In this document: positions 37,162 to 46,290 of the stretch, in pieces
Numbering within the stretch: position 1 is the stretch's first letter
Layout of the letters: each line of letters begins with the position of its first letter
Source: Streptomyces anulatus
Lineage (GTDB): Bacteria > Actinomycetota > Actinomycetes > Streptomycetales > Streptomycetaceae
Assembly: GCF_000721175.1 (NCBI RefSeq)
Contig: NZ_JOEZ01000035.1
Location: forward strand, 62,001-126,000
Length of the DNA stretch: 64,000 nt
Reading direction: 5' to 3'
Position numbers and translations under genes: made by a program
The notes under the pieces: generated by a model
Database searches by the model: none
What the model was told of the DNA's origin: nothing
Seen by the model: the letters and a program-made list of their open reading frames with translations, nothing else

Positions 37162-37757
37162 GACTGGACCGCCTCTCCCTGGCGGGCGGCCGCGAGGCGG
37201 ACCGCGTCGAGGATCTTCTCGTAACCGGTGCAGCGGCACAGGTTGCCGGAGAGCGCCTCACGGATGTCCTGGTCGGACGGGGAGGGGGTGTTCTCCAGCA
37301 GCTCGTCGGCGGCGACCAGCAGGCCGGGGGTGCAGAAGCCGCACTGGACGGCCCCGGCGTCGATGAACGCCTGCTGGATCGGGGCCAGTTCGACGGCCTC
37401 GCCGGTCCGGCCGTCGGTGGGCTCGGACTGCCGGCGCTTGGCGGCGTCCAGGGTGGTGCCGCACGCGCCGGAGGCGCAGCCGCCGCCCGGGTGGGCGTCC
37501 TCGCGGTGCTTGGCGTAGTCGGCCAGGCCCTCGACGGTGAGGACCTCGCGGCCCTCGACCTGTCCGGCGGCCACCAGGCACGCACAGACCGGGACGCCGT
37601 CCAGGCGGACGGTGCAGGAGCCGCACTCGCCCTGTTCGCAGGCGTTCTTGGAGCCGGGCAGGCCCATGCGCTCACGCAGGACGTACAGGAGGGACTCGCC
37701 CTCCCACACGTCGTCGGCTTCCTGCTGACGGCCGTTGACCGTGAAATTGACTCGCAT
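37158..37757 (-). CDS. Xanthine dehydrogenase [2Fe-2S] subunit
   Basis: A 199-residue small subunit with two [2Fe-2S] clusters. The plant-ferredoxin-type cluster is ENACEQGECGSCTVRLDGVPVCACL-like (split Cys set), and the second is CGFCTPG...CRCTGY in the helical domain. There is an unusual insertion with CASGACG between the two domains (about residues 85-120, GGGCASGACGTTLDAAKRR). It lies 2 bp after the FAD subunit and overlaps the Mo subunit by ATGA. It carries electrons from Mo to FAD. Confidence 0.94.
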   Translation of the reverse strand: MRVNFTVNGRQQEADDVWEGESLLYVLRERMGLPGSKNACEQGECGSCTVRLDGVPVCACLVAAGQVEGREVLTVEGLADYAKHREDAHPGGGCASGACGTTLDAAKRRQSEPTDGRTGEAVELAPIQQAFIDAGAVQCGFCTPGLLVAADELLENTPSPSDQDIREALSGNLCRCTGYEKILDAVRLAAARQGEAVQS

Positions 37758-37759
37758 GG

Positions 37760-38650
37760 TTACGCAGCTCCTTCCAGCGTGCGGCCCGCGCCGCGGTACT
37801 GCTCCCAGGTCCAGCCGAGCGTGCGGCGGGCCATGATGCCGACCGCGTGCCTGCGGTACTTCGCCGTGCCGCGTACGTCGTCGATCGGGTTGCAGGCGCC
37901 GGACGCGAGGGCGGCGAACTGCTTGGCGATCGCGGGGGTGATGATCTTGCCGTTCTCCCAGAACCCGCCCTCCTCGAGTGCGGCGTTCAGGAACTCCTCG
38001 GCCTCCTTGGCCCGGACCGGGGTCGGGGCGGCGGAGCCGATGCCGGTGCGCACGGTGCGGGTCCCGGGGTGCAGCGCGATACCGAACGCGCAGACCGCGA
38101 TGACCATGGCGTTACGGGTGCCGACCTTGGAGTACTGCTGCGGTCCGTCGGCCTTCTTGATGTGCACGGCGCGGATCAGCTCGTCCGGCTCCAGGGCGTT
38201 GCGCTTGACCCCTGTGTAGAAGGCGTCGATGGGAATCAGCCGCGTGCCGCGTACGGATTCGGCCTCGACCTCGCAGTCGGCCGCGAGCAGGGCCGGGTGG
38301 GCGTCACCGGCCGGCGATGCGGTGCCGAGGTTGCCGCCGACGCCGCCTCGGTTGCGGATCTGCGGGGAGGCGACGGTGTGCGAGGCGAGCGCCAGGCCGG
38401 GCAGCTCGGTGCGCAGGTGCTCCATGATGCTGCTGTACGGCACGGAGGCGCCGAGCCGTACGCTCTCCTGGCCCACCTCCCACTCGGACAGCTCACCGAT
38501 GCGGTTCAGGTCCAGGAGGTACTCGGGCCGCCGGTGGTCGAAGTTGATCTCGACCATCACATCGGTGCCGCCCGCGATGGGCACAGCCGTGGGGTGCTCG
38601 GCCTTGGCGGCAAGCGCCTCCTCCCAGCTGGCGGGGCGAAGGAAGTCCAT
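37760..38650 (-). CDS. Xanthine dehydrogenase FAD-binding subunit
   Basis: A 296-residue FAD-binding subunit of the molybdopterin dehydrogenase family. FAD motifs are AVPIAGGTDVMVEINF and QIRNRGGVGGNLGTASPAGDAHPALLAAD. It starts at ATG 38650 and is first gene of the xdh operon, divergent from the PucR-type regulator. The shared 300-bp region contains a TCACGTGA palindrome (38731-38738) and an ATTCG-AA-CGAAT repeat (38827-38838). Confidence 0.94.
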   Translation of the reverse strand: MDFLRPASWEEALAAKAEHPTAVPIAGGTDVMVEINFDHRRPEYLLDLNRIGELSEWEVGQESVRLGASVPYSSIMEHLRTELPGLALASHTVASPQIRNRGGVGGNLGTASPAGDAHPALLAADCEVEAESVRGTRLIPIDAFYTGVKRNALEPDELIRAVHIKKADGPQQYSKVGTRNAMVIAVCAFGIALHPGTRTVRTGIGSAAPTPVRAKEAEEFLNAALEEGGFWENGKIITPAIAKQFAALASGACNPIDDVRGTAKYRRHAVGIMARRTLGWTWEQYRGAGRTLEGAA

Positions 38651-38823
38651 GAGCGGCTCTCTTCTTCTCAATCGGATCGTTCGCTCGGGCTGGGGACGGC
38701 CGGCCCTCGACTGACTCGTCCATGTGGTGTTCACGTGATGTGTGACCCAGTACACAAGCCCCGGTCCTGCCGGTGCAGTCACCGAAACACCGAAGGAGTT
38801 GGCTGGTCTCCGTCCTCGTCTTG

Positions 38824-38838
38824 TAGATTCGAACGAAT
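38824..38838 (+). promoter_or_regulatory. pucR promoter -10 with ATTCG-AA-CGAAT inverted repeat
   Basis: TAGATT (38824-38829) is a good -10 candidate with a poor TTGGCT -35 19 bp upstream. A perfect inverted repeat at 38827-38838 overlaps it, as expected for autorepression. The wider divergent region 38651-38950 also has TCACGTGA at 38731 and no other ORF. Confidence 0.4.
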
Positions 38839-38950
38839 GGCGGGGATCAGTAACCTCACCGCAATTCACAGATACCCGTTCACCCCACGGCTCCCCCACC
38901 CCACGACCTCCTTCACCCCCTCCCTCTACGGAAAGATCGGCGGCGACGAG

Positions 38951-40702
38951 ATGCGGCTGCGCGCACTGCTGGAGACCGACGCGCTGGGCCTGCGGCTGCT
39001 CGGCGGCGAGGACGAGCTGGACCGCACGGTCCGGGGCGTCATGACGACCGACCTGCGCGACCCCAGCCGCTACCTCTCCGGCGGTGAGCTGGTGCTCACG
39101 GGCCTCGCCTGGCGCCGGGACGCGGCGGACTCCGAACCGTTCGTCCGGATCCTGGCGGCCGCCGGGGTGGCCGGTCTCGCGGCCGGCGAGGCGGAGCTCG
39201 GCGACATCCCCGCCGATCTGGTCGAGGCGTGCCTGCACCACCGCCTCCCGCTCTTCGCCGTGCACGAGACCGTGGCCTTTGCGACGATCACCGAGCACGT
39301 CGTACGCCAGGTCTCCGGCGAGCGCGCGGGCGACCTGGCTGCCGTGGTCGACCGGCACCGCCGGCTGATGACCTCGGGCCCGGCGGGCGGCGGCCCCGAG
39401 GTGGTCCTGGACCTCCTCACCTCCGACCTGGACCTGCGGGCCTGGGTCCTGTCCCCCACCGGCCGCCAGATCGCCGGGGCGGGCGCGCCGCTGCCCGGAC
39501 CGCTGGGCGCCGCGTTGGCCGGGCACCACCTGGCCGCGACCCGGACCGGCCGCCGGGGTCCGCACCGGGCCGCGGTCGCCGGCACCACGTATTCGCTCTT
39601 CCCGATCGGGAACACCGGCCGGGGCGCGGTGCCGGCCGCCCGCGACGTACGCGAGTCGGTGCTTTCCGACTGGCTGCTGGCGGTCGAGGCGGACGCCTCC
39701 GACTGGCCTGCCCCCCGGCTCGACCTGCTCCAAGGCGTCACACAGCTGATAGCGGTCGAGCGCGACCGCCGCGACGCGGCCCGTACGGTACGCCGCAGGC
39801 TCGCCCAGGAGGTCCTGGAGCTGGTCCAGGCGGGCGCCGCCCCCGCCGAGATCGCGGCCCGGCTACGGGTCGCCGCACCGGTACTGCTGCCCGGCCTGGG
39901 CGTGGCCCCGCAGTGGCAGGTCGTGGTGGCCCGGGTCGACTGGAGCGCCTCGGGCCAGACCGCCGCCGCGGGCGACATCGCGAGCGGCCCGGTGGCCCAG
40001 GCGCTGCTGGAGGAGATCCTCGTCGACCCGGCGGTCGGCGGCCCCGACTCCGCCGACCGGATCGCCGTCGCCCACACGCGCGAGGAAGCCATCGCCCTGG
40101 TGCCGCTGCCGACGCTCACCACCGTGCCCGCGGACTCCGGGGAGGATGCGGAGGGCGACGCCGCGCGGGCGGGCGTCGAGGAAGCCGACGCCCTCGACGC
40201 GGACCCCGGACTGCACGCCGACGCGCTGCTCGCCTCCGTACGCGAACCGCTCTCGGCGGGACTCGCCGACGACGGCCGGCTGACACTGGGTGTCAGCGCT
40301 GCCGTGCATTCCGCCGAAGGGCTGCGCGGCGCACTGGAGGAGGCCCGGCACGCCCGCCGGGTGGCCGCGGCCCGTCCGGGGCGGGTCTGCGCGGCCGGTC
40401 ACCACGAACTGGCCTCGCACGTGCTGCTGCTGCCGTTCGTCCCCGACGACGTCCGGCGCGCCTTCACCGCCCGACTGCTGGATCCGCTCCGCGACTACGA
40501 CCGGCGCCACCGGGCGGAACTGATCGAGACACTGGAAGCCTTCCTGGACTGCGACGGCTCCTGGACCCGCTGCGCGGCCCGGCTGCACCTCCACGTCAAC
40601 ACGCTGCGCTATCGCGTCGGACGAATCGAGCAGTTGACGGGGCGTGACCTTTCGCGCCTGGAGGACAAGCTCGACTTCTTCCTCGCCCTGCGCATGAGCT
40701 GA
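38951..40702 (+). CDS. pucR: PucR family transcriptional regulator (purine catabolism)
   Basis: A 583-residue PucR-type regulator. It has an N-terminal PucR sensory domain (MRLRALLETDALGLRLLGGEDELDRTVRGVMTTDL-type start), a GGDEF-like CdaR middle region, and a C-terminal PucR helix-turn-helix (CAARLHLHVNTLRYRVGRIEQLTGRDL). In Bacillus, PucR activates purine-degradation genes. Placement next to and divergent from xdh supports the same here. I chose the ATG at 38951, where the conserved domain starts. An in-frame ATG at 38837 would add 38 residues. Confidence 0.92.
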   Translation: MRLRALLETDALGLRLLGGEDELDRTVRGVMTTDLRDPSRYLSGGELVLTGLAWRRDAADSEPFVRILAAAGVAGLAAGEAELGDIPADLVEACLHHRLPLFAVHETVAFATITEHVVRQVSGERAGDLAAVVDRHRRLMTSGPAGGGPEVVLDLLTSDLDLRAWVLSPTGRQIAGAGAPLPGPLGAALAGHHLAATRTGRRGPHRAAVAGTTYSLFPIGNTGRGAVPAARDVRESVLSDWLLAVEADASDWPAPRLDLLQGVTQLIAVERDRRDAARTVRRRLAQEVLELVQAGAAPAEIAARLRVAAPVLLPGLGVAPQWQVVVARVDWSASGQTAAAGDIASGPVAQALLEEILVDPAVGGPDSADRIAVAHTREEAIALVPLPTLTTVPADSGEDAEGDAARAGVEEADALDADPGLHADALLASVREPLSAGLADDGRLTLGVSAAVHSAEGLRGALEEARHARRVAAARPGRVCAAGHHELASHVLLLPFVPDDVRRAFTARLLDPLRDYDRRHRAELIETLEAFLDCDGSWTRCAARLHLHVNTLRYRVGRIEQLTGRDLSRLEDKLDFFLALRMS

Positions 40703-40754
40703 TCTTCCGGCCGCGCACGGGACCCGGCGGGGCACCGTCGCACTCCGGCCGATT

Positions 40755-40768
40755 GTGAAATCTTTCAC
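40755..40768 (+). promoter_or_regulatory. GTGAAA-TC-TTTCAC inverted repeat
   Basis: A perfect 6-bp-arm palindrome 92 bp before the TPR-like gene start. It could be an operator. There is no obvious -10/-35 pair beside it. Confidence 0.35.
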
Positions 40769-40860
40769 CTGACATTGTCCGGACCCCTTGGCCCGGCGTG
40801 CCATTCCGTGCTGAGATGCGCCGTACCCAACAGCACAATGGCGCGCTCGGGGAGGGCAAT

Positions 40861-41661
40861 GTGGCGCATACCGCCATGTCTGGTTCCGGAACGACAGCAG
40901 ATGACGATCCGCCGCTCCAGACCGCGGTATGGCGGCTGCGGTCACGCGCCTGCTGGACGGACGCGGCCGCACTGCTGGAGCACCATGCGAGCACCGATCC
41001 GGCCTCGGCGCTCCAGCGCACCGCCCTGCTGACCGAGCGGTGCCTCTACACCGGACAGGGCTGGACCGACGCCGAGGACGCCCTGCGTACGGCGGAGGCC
41101 ATCGCCCGCAGCGACGACGAGCGCGGCGCGGCCGCCTCGGAGCGAGGCCATCTGGCGTACGCCTCGACCCTCCTGGCGGTACGGGACCGGGCCGACGAGG
41201 CGAGCGTGGCGCTGAGCCGGTCGGCGGCGCTGCTGGCCCCCGCGTCCCCGGCCCGGCCGCTGCTTGACTTCCGGCGCGGGCTGATCGCCCAGAACATCGC
41301 GGAGTCGCCGGAGTCGGCGCGCGCCGCGTTCCGCCGGGCGCACGCCGGTGCGGCGGCCCGGGGCGACGAGCTGCTGCTTTCGTCCACCTGGCGGCATCTG
41401 GCCGCGCTCGCCCTGCGCGAGGGCGAGCTGGCCGAGGCCCGGCACGGTTTCGCGGAGTCGTTGCGGATCCGGGAGGAGCTGGGGTTCCTGGTCGGTACGG
41501 CCCCGGCGTTGATCTCCCTCGCGGAGGCGGAGCCGGAACCGGAGGCGGCGGCCCGGCTGCGCGCCGAGGCCGGCCGGCTGTTCCGGCTCCTCGGCGGCGT
41601 GCCCACCTGGCTGGCCCCGTACCTGGGTCCCCCGGCCCCGCGCACGGCGGAGGCGAGCTGA
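40861..41661 (+). CDS. TPR-like hypothetical protein
   Basis: A 266-residue all-helical protein of repeated A/L-rich helix pairs (ALQRTALLTERCLYTGQGWTDAEDALRTAEAIA, WRHLAALALREGELAEARHGFAESLRIREELG), typical of tetratricopeptide repeats. Function is unknown. The GTG at 40861 follows GGGAGG. An ATG at 40798 without an RBS would add 21 residues. It ends in a strong bidirectional terminator. Confidence 0.75.
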   Translation: MAHTAMSGSGTTADDDPPLQTAVWRLRSRACWTDAAALLEHHASTDPASALQRTALLTERCLYTGQGWTDAEDALRTAEAIARSDDERGAAASERGHLAYASTLLAVRDRADEASVALSRSAALLAPASPARPLLDFRRGLIAQNIAESPESARAAFRRAHAGAAARGDELLLSSTWRHLAALALREGELAEARHGFAESLRIREELGFLVGTAPALISLAEAEPEPEAAARLRAEAGRLFRLLGGVPTWLAPYLGPPAPRTAEAS

Positions 41662-41701
41662 TCCGGACGGCCCGCGGCCCTGGGTCGCGGGCCGTCCGGA
41701 T
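41661..41701. terminator. Bidirectional terminator between TPR and GntR genes
   Basis: A perfect 16-bp stem (41661-41676 with 41686-41701) and 9-nt loop, exactly filling the gap between the two convergent stop codons. Confidence 0.85.
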
Positions 41702-42489
41702 CAGCCGTCGGCGCCGGTGAAGTGTTCGCGGACCAGGGCCTGGACGACGGTGAGGTCCTGGGCGATGAGGGCGTCGAGCAGGGCGGTGTGCTCGGAGGCG
41801 TCCGCCAGCAGGTCGGCCCGGCGGGTGGCGGGGTTCGAGACCAGCGGCCACTGGGAGCGCCGGTGCAGTTCGTCGGCGACGGCCACGAGCTGCTCGTTGC
41901 CCGACAGCGTGAGGACCGCGCGGTGGAAGGCCCGGTCCGATTCGGCGTAGGCGGCCCGGTCGCCCACGGCCGCCGCCCTGACCGTGGCCTCCGCCAGCGG
42001 GCGCAGGACGCTCCAGCGGTGCGCCGGGACCGTACGGGCCAGGCTCAGCATCACCGGGACCTCGATCAGGGCCCGCACCTCGGCCAGTTCGGCCAGCTCG
42101 CGGGGGCCGCGCTCGCTGACCCGGAAGCCGCGGTTCGGCACGACCTCGACGGCGCCCTCGACGGCCAGCCGCTGCATGGCCTCGCGCACCGGCGTCGCGG
42201 AGACCCCGAAGCGGGCGCCGAGCGCTGGGGCGGAGTAGACCTGACCGGGCACCAGTTCGCCGGCGACGAGGGCGGCGCGCAGGGCGTCCAGGATCTGGCC
42301 GCGGACGGAGTGGCGCTGAACGACACGGGGCGCGGGAGGCTCACTGTGGGTGTGCTCGCCCCGGGCCTGCTCGCCCCGGGCCTGTTCCGGCACCCGGCTC
42401 TCCGGAATCCAGCCCTCCGCCGGAGTGCGCAGGAACGCTCCGGGGGCGTACGCCGGACGTGCGCCCTCGCGCGCGCTGCCCTGCTCCAC
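41701..42489 (-). CDS. GntR family (FadR/FCD) transcriptional regulator
   Basis: A 262-residue FadR-subfamily regulator. The wHTH is HSVRGQILDALRAALVAGELVPGQVYSAPALGARFGVSATPVREAMQRLAVEGAVE and the C-terminal FCD helical ligand domain contains EVRALIEVPVML, DRAFHRAVLTLSGN and SEHTALLDAL with the metal-ligand Asp/His pattern. A 50-residue N-terminal extension with a GEQARGEHTHSE-type repeat is unusual. It is divergent from the FhuF-like iron gene, but the DmdR box there makes direct control of that gene less likely. The effector is unknown. Confidence 0.9.
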   Translation of the reverse strand: MEQGSAREGARPAYAPGAFLRTPAEGWIPESRVPEQARGEQARGEHTHSEPPAPRVVQRHSVRGQILDALRAALVAGELVPGQVYSAPALGARFGVSATPVREAMQRLAVEGAVEVVPNRGFRVSERGPRELAELAEVRALIEVPVMLSLARTVPAHRWSVLRPLAEATVRAAAVGDRAAYAESDRAFHRAVLTLSGNEQLVAVADELHRRSQWPLVSNPATRRADLLADASEHTALLDALIAQDLTVVQALVREHFTGADG

Positions 42490-42588
42490 CCGGACCTCCT
42501 CCGCCTGCCGCGGGCCGACTCGCCTGCGCCGGACCTCCTGTGCACGATAGAGGGCGGAGGCCGCGGTTCAAACATCGACGGGTTCGGG

Positions 42589-42607
42589 TAAGGTAAGGCT
42601 TACCTGC
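42589..42607 (+). promoter_or_regulatory. Iron box (DmdR/IdeR-type) before FhuF-like gene
   Basis: The 19-mer starting TAAGGTAAGGCTTACCT matches the iron-box consensus TTAGGTTAGGCTCACCTAA at 14 of 19 positions and keeps the AGG...CCT palindrome core. It lies 29 bp before the ATG at 42636, so iron repression is expected. Confidence 0.85.
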
Positions 42608-42635
42608 AAACGATCCCGATTCGGTGGTCCCCTGC

Positions 42636-43484
42636 ATGACCCTCTCCCCGCCGTTCACCGGTGCCGCGACGTCCCCCGTGACCGCCGCGTACACCCGCCT
42701 GACCGAGGTGTTCCCCGGTCTGCGGGCAGACGTGCTCGACGACGACGCCGTCGCCCCGTCCGGCGCGGGCTGGGTCGGCGCGGCGGAGCTGGCGGCCGGC
42801 GGCCCCGCCGTGGACACCTTCCTGGCCTGGGACAACGCCCAGGTGCTGCGCGACTACGGCCGGCAGGCCCGCCCGGACGTGGTGGCGAGCTTCGGTCTGC
42901 ACCGGTACGCCTGGCCCGCCTGCCTGCTGGTGACGGCGCCGTGGTTCCTGCAGCGCCGCGTGCCGCGGATCCCGGTCGAGGACGTGGCCTTCCAGCGCGC
43001 GCTCGGGCACCTGACCGTACGGGTCCGGGAATTCGCCTGCCTGCCGGACGACCCTGCCGCCACCCTGCCCGGGGCCCGGGTCGTCGCGGACGAGGCGGCG
43101 CTGCGGGCGGAGGTCCTGGCTTCCCTGACCGAGCACCTCGGCCCGGTCCTCGAGGGCTTCGGGCCGCGCATGCGGCGCGGGAAGCGGGCCCTGTGGGGGA
43201 TGGCGACGGACGAGATCGTCGAGGGCCTCTGGTACATCGCCCATCTGCTGGGCGAGGAGCGCCGGGCGATGGCCGAGCTGGAGCTGCTGCTGCCCGGCAC
43301 GACGAAGCCGTACGTCGGCGCCGCGGGCTTCCGCGAGCTGACCGGACCCGACGGCCGGTCGCTGCCGACCCGGGACCGGGCGAGCTGCTGCCTCTTCTAC
43401 ACCCTGCGCCCCGAGGACACCTGTGTGACCTGCCCGCGTACCTGTGACGCGGACCGGGTGCGGAAACTCGCGGCGGCTTCCTGA
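42636..43484 (+). CDS. FhuF-like ferric siderophore reductase, [2Fe-2S] C-terminus
   Basis: A 282-residue siderophore-iron reductase homologue. The FhuF C-terminal cluster motif is visible as ASCCLFYTLRPEDTCVTCPRTC, with Cys at CC, TC and CPRTC. The N-terminal region is the FhuF dimer-like domain (YAWPACLLVTAPWFLQRRVPRIP). It would release ferrous iron from imported ferric siderophore in the cytoplasm. The iron box at 42589 predicts expression under iron limitation. Alternative start is GTG 42624. Confidence 0.9.
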   Translation: MTLSPPFTGAATSPVTAAYTRLTEVFPGLRADVLDDDAVAPSGAGWVGAAELAAGGPAVDTFLAWDNAQVLRDYGRQARPDVVASFGLHRYAWPACLLVTAPWFLQRRVPRIPVEDVAFQRALGHLTVRVREFACLPDDPAATLPGARVVADEAALRAEVLASLTEHLGPVLEGFGPRMRRGKRALWGMATDEIVEGLWYIAHLLGEERRAMAELELLLPGTTKPYVGAAGFRELTGPDGRSLPTRDRASCCLFYTLRPEDTCVTCPRTCDADRVRKLAAAS

Positions 43485-43676
43485 TCCACACCGCCCGTCC
43501 GGATGATGTGAAATCGAACGCAACGCAGCCTGATCGGGCGGCCGTTCGAGAAGATTCCACCCATCGATAGCCTCTCCCACCCCCATGGCGTGCTCTTGTC
43601 CCGAAACCACCGGAGCGGGACGGGAATTCCGTCACGATGGCGCACGAAACGCCCTACGTGACGCAAGGGACCGCGC

Positions 43677-44777
43677 ATGAGACTGACCGACATATCGCTT
43701 GACTGGCTGCTTCCGGGCGCCGTACTGCTCGTGGGGGTCATGGCGGCGGTGACGGTGGTCGCACGCGGCAAGCGCGCCGCCGGCAAGGCAGCGGCCGACG
43801 ACTCCTGGGAACGCAGCGAGGACCGCCGCAGACGCAAGGAAGCGCTCTACGCGACCGCCTCGTACGTCCTGCTGTTCTGCTGCGCGGCGGTCGCCGCCGC
43901 GCTCTCCTTCCACGGGCTCGTCGGCTTCGGCCGGCAGAACCTGAGCCTCACCGGAGGCTGGGAGTACCTGGTCCCGTTCGGACTGGACGGCGCCGCGATG
44001 TTCTGTTCCGTGCTGGCCGTACGGGAGGCGAGCCACGGAGACGCGGCTCTCGGCTCCCGGCTGCTGGTGTGGACGTTCGCCGGGGCCGCCGCCTGGTTCA
44101 ACTGGGTGCACGCCCCCCGGGGCATGGACCACGCGGGCGCTCCGCACTTCTTCGCGGGAATGTCCCTCTCGGCCGCGGTGCTCTTCGACCGGGCGCTGAA
44201 GCAGACCCGCCGCGCCGCGCTGCGCGAACAGGGCCTGGTACCACGTCCGTTGCCGCAGATCCGGATCGTCCGCTGGCTGCGGGCGCCCCGGGAGACCTTC
44301 GGCGCCTGGTCGCTGATGCTCCTGGAGGGCGTCCGCACCCTGGACGAGGCGGTGGACGAGGTGCGGGAGGACCGCAAGGAGCGCGAGCAGGACCGGCTGC
44401 GCCGACGTGACCAGGAGAAGCTGGACCGGGCCCGCATCAAGGCCCTCAACCGGCAGAACCGGGTCTGGGGACGCGGCGGCCGGGGCGGGCAGCAGGTGGA
44501 CGTGCCTGCCCTCACCCCGGCTTCGGGCGGCCCGCCGGCCGTCGCGGAGCCCGCCATAGCGGAGCCGGGTCAGCTGCCTCTGCGACCCCGGCCATCCCTG
44601 CAAGCCGTCGGCCCGAAGCAGGCGGCGGACGGTTCGAGCTCGAAGAGCCTGGACGCGGCGACTCAGGGAGGTGACCCGCGTACCGTCGACCTCACCGCCG
44701 AGGACGACACCCAGACGCTCCCCCGGCTCGACTCGCTGGAACAGAAACTGAAGGATCTGGAGCAGCAGTTCGGCTGA
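43677..44777 (+). CDS. DUF2637 domain-containing membrane protein
   Basis: A 366-residue protein. It has an N-terminal membrane segment (WLLPGAVLLVGVMAAVTVV), then three more hydrophobic helices in the DUF2637 domain (YVLLFCCAAVAAALSF, WEYLVPFGLDGAAMFCSVL, LVWTFAGAAAWFNWVHA, HFFAGMSLSAAVLFDRAL), followed by a charged helical tail (EVREDRKEREQDRLRRRDQEK) and a low-complexity C-terminus ending in a coiled-coil (SLEQKLKDLEQQF). DUF2637 proteins include conjugation-related SpdB-like proteins of actinomycete plasmids and chromosomal relatives. The role here is unknown. Confidence 0.82.
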   Translation: MRLTDISLDWLLPGAVLLVGVMAAVTVVARGKRAAGKAAADDSWERSEDRRRRKEALYATASYVLLFCCAAVAAALSFHGLVGFGRQNLSLTGGWEYLVPFGLDGAAMFCSVLAVREASHGDAALGSRLLVWTFAGAAAWFNWVHAPRGMDHAGAPHFFAGMSLSAAVLFDRALKQTRRAALREQGLVPRPLPQIRIVRWLRAPRETFGAWSLMLLEGVRTLDEAVDEVREDRKEREQDRLRRRDQEKLDRARIKALNRQNRVWGRGGRGGQQVDVPALTPASGGPPAVAEPAIAEPGQLPLRPRPSLQAVGPKQAADGSSSKSLDAATQGGDPRTVDLTAEDDTQTLPRLDSLEQKLKDLEQQFG

Positions 44778-44801
44778 TCACGCCTCGCGGCGGAGGGCCC
44801 C

Positions 44802-45266
44802 TCAGGACCTTCCGCCGTGCAGCTCGAACCAGACGACCTTCCCCATGACCTGTGCCTCCACGCCCCAGGCGTCGGCCAGGCTTCGCACCAGGATCAGGCC
44901 CCTGCCGTGCGTACCGTCGTCGGCGTTCGGTACGTACGGCGCGGGCAGGTCCTCCGACGCGAAGTCCTGGACCTCCACCCGCAGTCGGGCGGGTGTCGCC
45001 GTGGCGGTGACCACGGCCCCGTGCCGGGTGTGGATGAGCGCGTTGGTCACCAGCTCGCTCACCAGCAGCTCCGCCGCCTCGGTCTGCTCATGGCCGGAGC
45101 GATGCCGGAGGAACTCCCGCAACTCCCGGCGCACTTCCCCCACCGCCGACCGTTCGGTGTGGCCCACCCTTCGGCGCATCCGGGCCGGCATCGGTTCCTC
45201 ACCCGGCCTCCGGCCCCGAGGGCCGCGCCCCTCGACAACCGCGGTCCTCTTCTGACGCTTCGCCAT
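44802..45266 (-). CDS. ATP-binding protein, anti-sigma-regulatory (HATPase_c) type
   Basis: A 154-residue RsbW/SpoIIAB-like GHKL protein. The N-box is LLVSELVTNALIHT and the G-boxes are DGTHGRGLILVRSLADAWG. The C-terminus is VWFELH. This family is very abundant in Streptomyces and usually acts as serine kinase or anti-sigma factor. The partner is not visible here. The ATG at 45266 follows CGGGGGAA. A GTG at 45281 is an alternative. It is convergent with the DUF2637 gene. Confidence 0.88.
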   Translation of the reverse strand: MAKRQKRTAVVEGRGPRGRRPGEEPMPARMRRRVGHTERSAVGEVRRELREFLRHRSGHEQTEAAELLVSELVTNALIHTRHGAVVTATATPARLRVEVQDFASEDLPAPYVPNADDGTHGRGLILVRSLADAWGVEAQVMGKVVWFELHGGRS

Positions 45267-45523
45267 TTCCCCCGCCCGCACAGTGCACCGGCCTCCTCCG
45301 ATCAGGCTGCCCGTCGAACAGCCTCACGGGATGCATGCCCCTGTACGCACACGGTCACGCTTGCCGAGCCATCAATAGGTGAACGGTCGGGAGCGGCGAG
45401 GGGCGCACGGAACATCTCACCCGCGCACGCCATCACCACAGAGGCGCAGCTCCGGTTAACTTCCCGCGAACACAGCCGACTTGGCGTTGACGACCCGTCT
45501 TCTACACGCGTCATCATGACGGC

Positions 45524-45955
45524 ATGCGCATCCCCCCACGCGTCATCCGGCTCGGCGGCACAGCCGCCCTCCTGTCCGCACTCCTCGCCTCCGGCACGGT
45601 CACGGCCCAGGCCGCGACCCCGGCCGCCGCCCCCACCGCCCACTCCGCGACCGCGTTCCGGGCAGCCGCGGTCGGCAGCATCTGCTACTCCGCACTGCCG
45701 CCCCAGGCCCACGACACGCTCGACCTCATCGACCAGGGCGGGCCGTTCCCGTACGAGCAGGACGGCACCGTCTTCCAGAACCGCGAGGGCCTGCTGCCCG
45801 ACCGGTCCACCGGCTATTACCACGAGTACACGGTCGTCACGCCCGGCTCCCCCACCCGGGGCGCCCGCCGGATCGTCACCGGTGAGCAGGTGGCGGAGGA
45901 CTACTACACCGCCGACCACTACGCCTCCTTCGACCTGGTCGACCACGACTGCTGA
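45524..45955 (+). CDS. Secreted guanyl-specific ribonuclease (RNase Sa/N1-T1 family)
   Basis: A 143-residue secreted RNase that cleaves after guanosine. The signal peptide ends AQA-ATP at about residue 31. The mature part closely matches RNase Sa: CYSALP, FQNREGLLP, YYHEYTVVTPG with catalytic Glu101, GARRIVTGE with Arg116, and DHYASFDLVDHDC with His132. Cys54 and Cys143 form the expected disulfide. No barstar-like inhibitor is seen within 2 kb on either side. The ATG at 45524 lies about 10 nt after a weak GACGG. Confidence 0.93.
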   Translation: MRIPPRVIRLGGTAALLSALLASGTVTAQAATPAAAPTAHSATAFRAAAVGSICYSALPPQAHDTLDLIDQGGPFPYEQDGTVFQNREGLLPDRSTGYYHEYTVVTPGSPTRGARRIVTGEQVAEDYYTADHYASFDLVDHDC

Positions 45956-46044
45956 ACTCCTCAAGACCAGGGAAGTTCCGCACGCTCCGGGGAAGGGAAC
46001 CTGAGCCGCACCGCCAGGGCCCCACACCTTCCCGAGGAGCTGTG

Positions 46045-46290
46045 ATGCACGACGACCGCACCCTGGTGGAGGGCCGCCCGGAGAGGCCCTCCACCAGTTC
46101 GTCCGCCCGGGCCAGCGCCCTAGGGTCGATTCCCGTCGTCGCCCGCAGGGCGGCCGCGCGGCGTCAGGTGCGTGGTCTCTGCGTGCCGGCCCCAGGCCCT
46201 CGTACTGGACGTACTCGGGTTTTCGGCCGGTGCGGCGAGAGTGCGTGCCGGGCGTCGCGACGGGGCGAACCTTGGCTGACGCGGCACTAG
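46045..46290 (+). pseudogene. Possible gene-start remnant fused to repeat sequence
   Basis: An 81-codon frame begins with a strong RBS (GAGGAG at 46034-46039) and ATG, MHDDRTLVEGRPERP. It then runs through a perfect hairpin and a repeat-like stretch to a TAG. A real gene start whose body was replaced is the most economical reading. I see no known domain. Confidence 0.3.
46063..46097. terminator. Perfect 13-bp hairpin after RNase gene
   Basis: CTGGTGGAGGGCC (46063-46075) pairs perfectly with 46085-46097 over a 9-nt loop, 108 nt beyond the RNase stop. Confidence 0.6.

Noticed and set aside
37847..38950. Upstream extension of the PucR gene frame
   Set aside because: Overlaps the xdh FAD gene and the promoter. 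The conserved PucR domain starts at the ATG at 38951.
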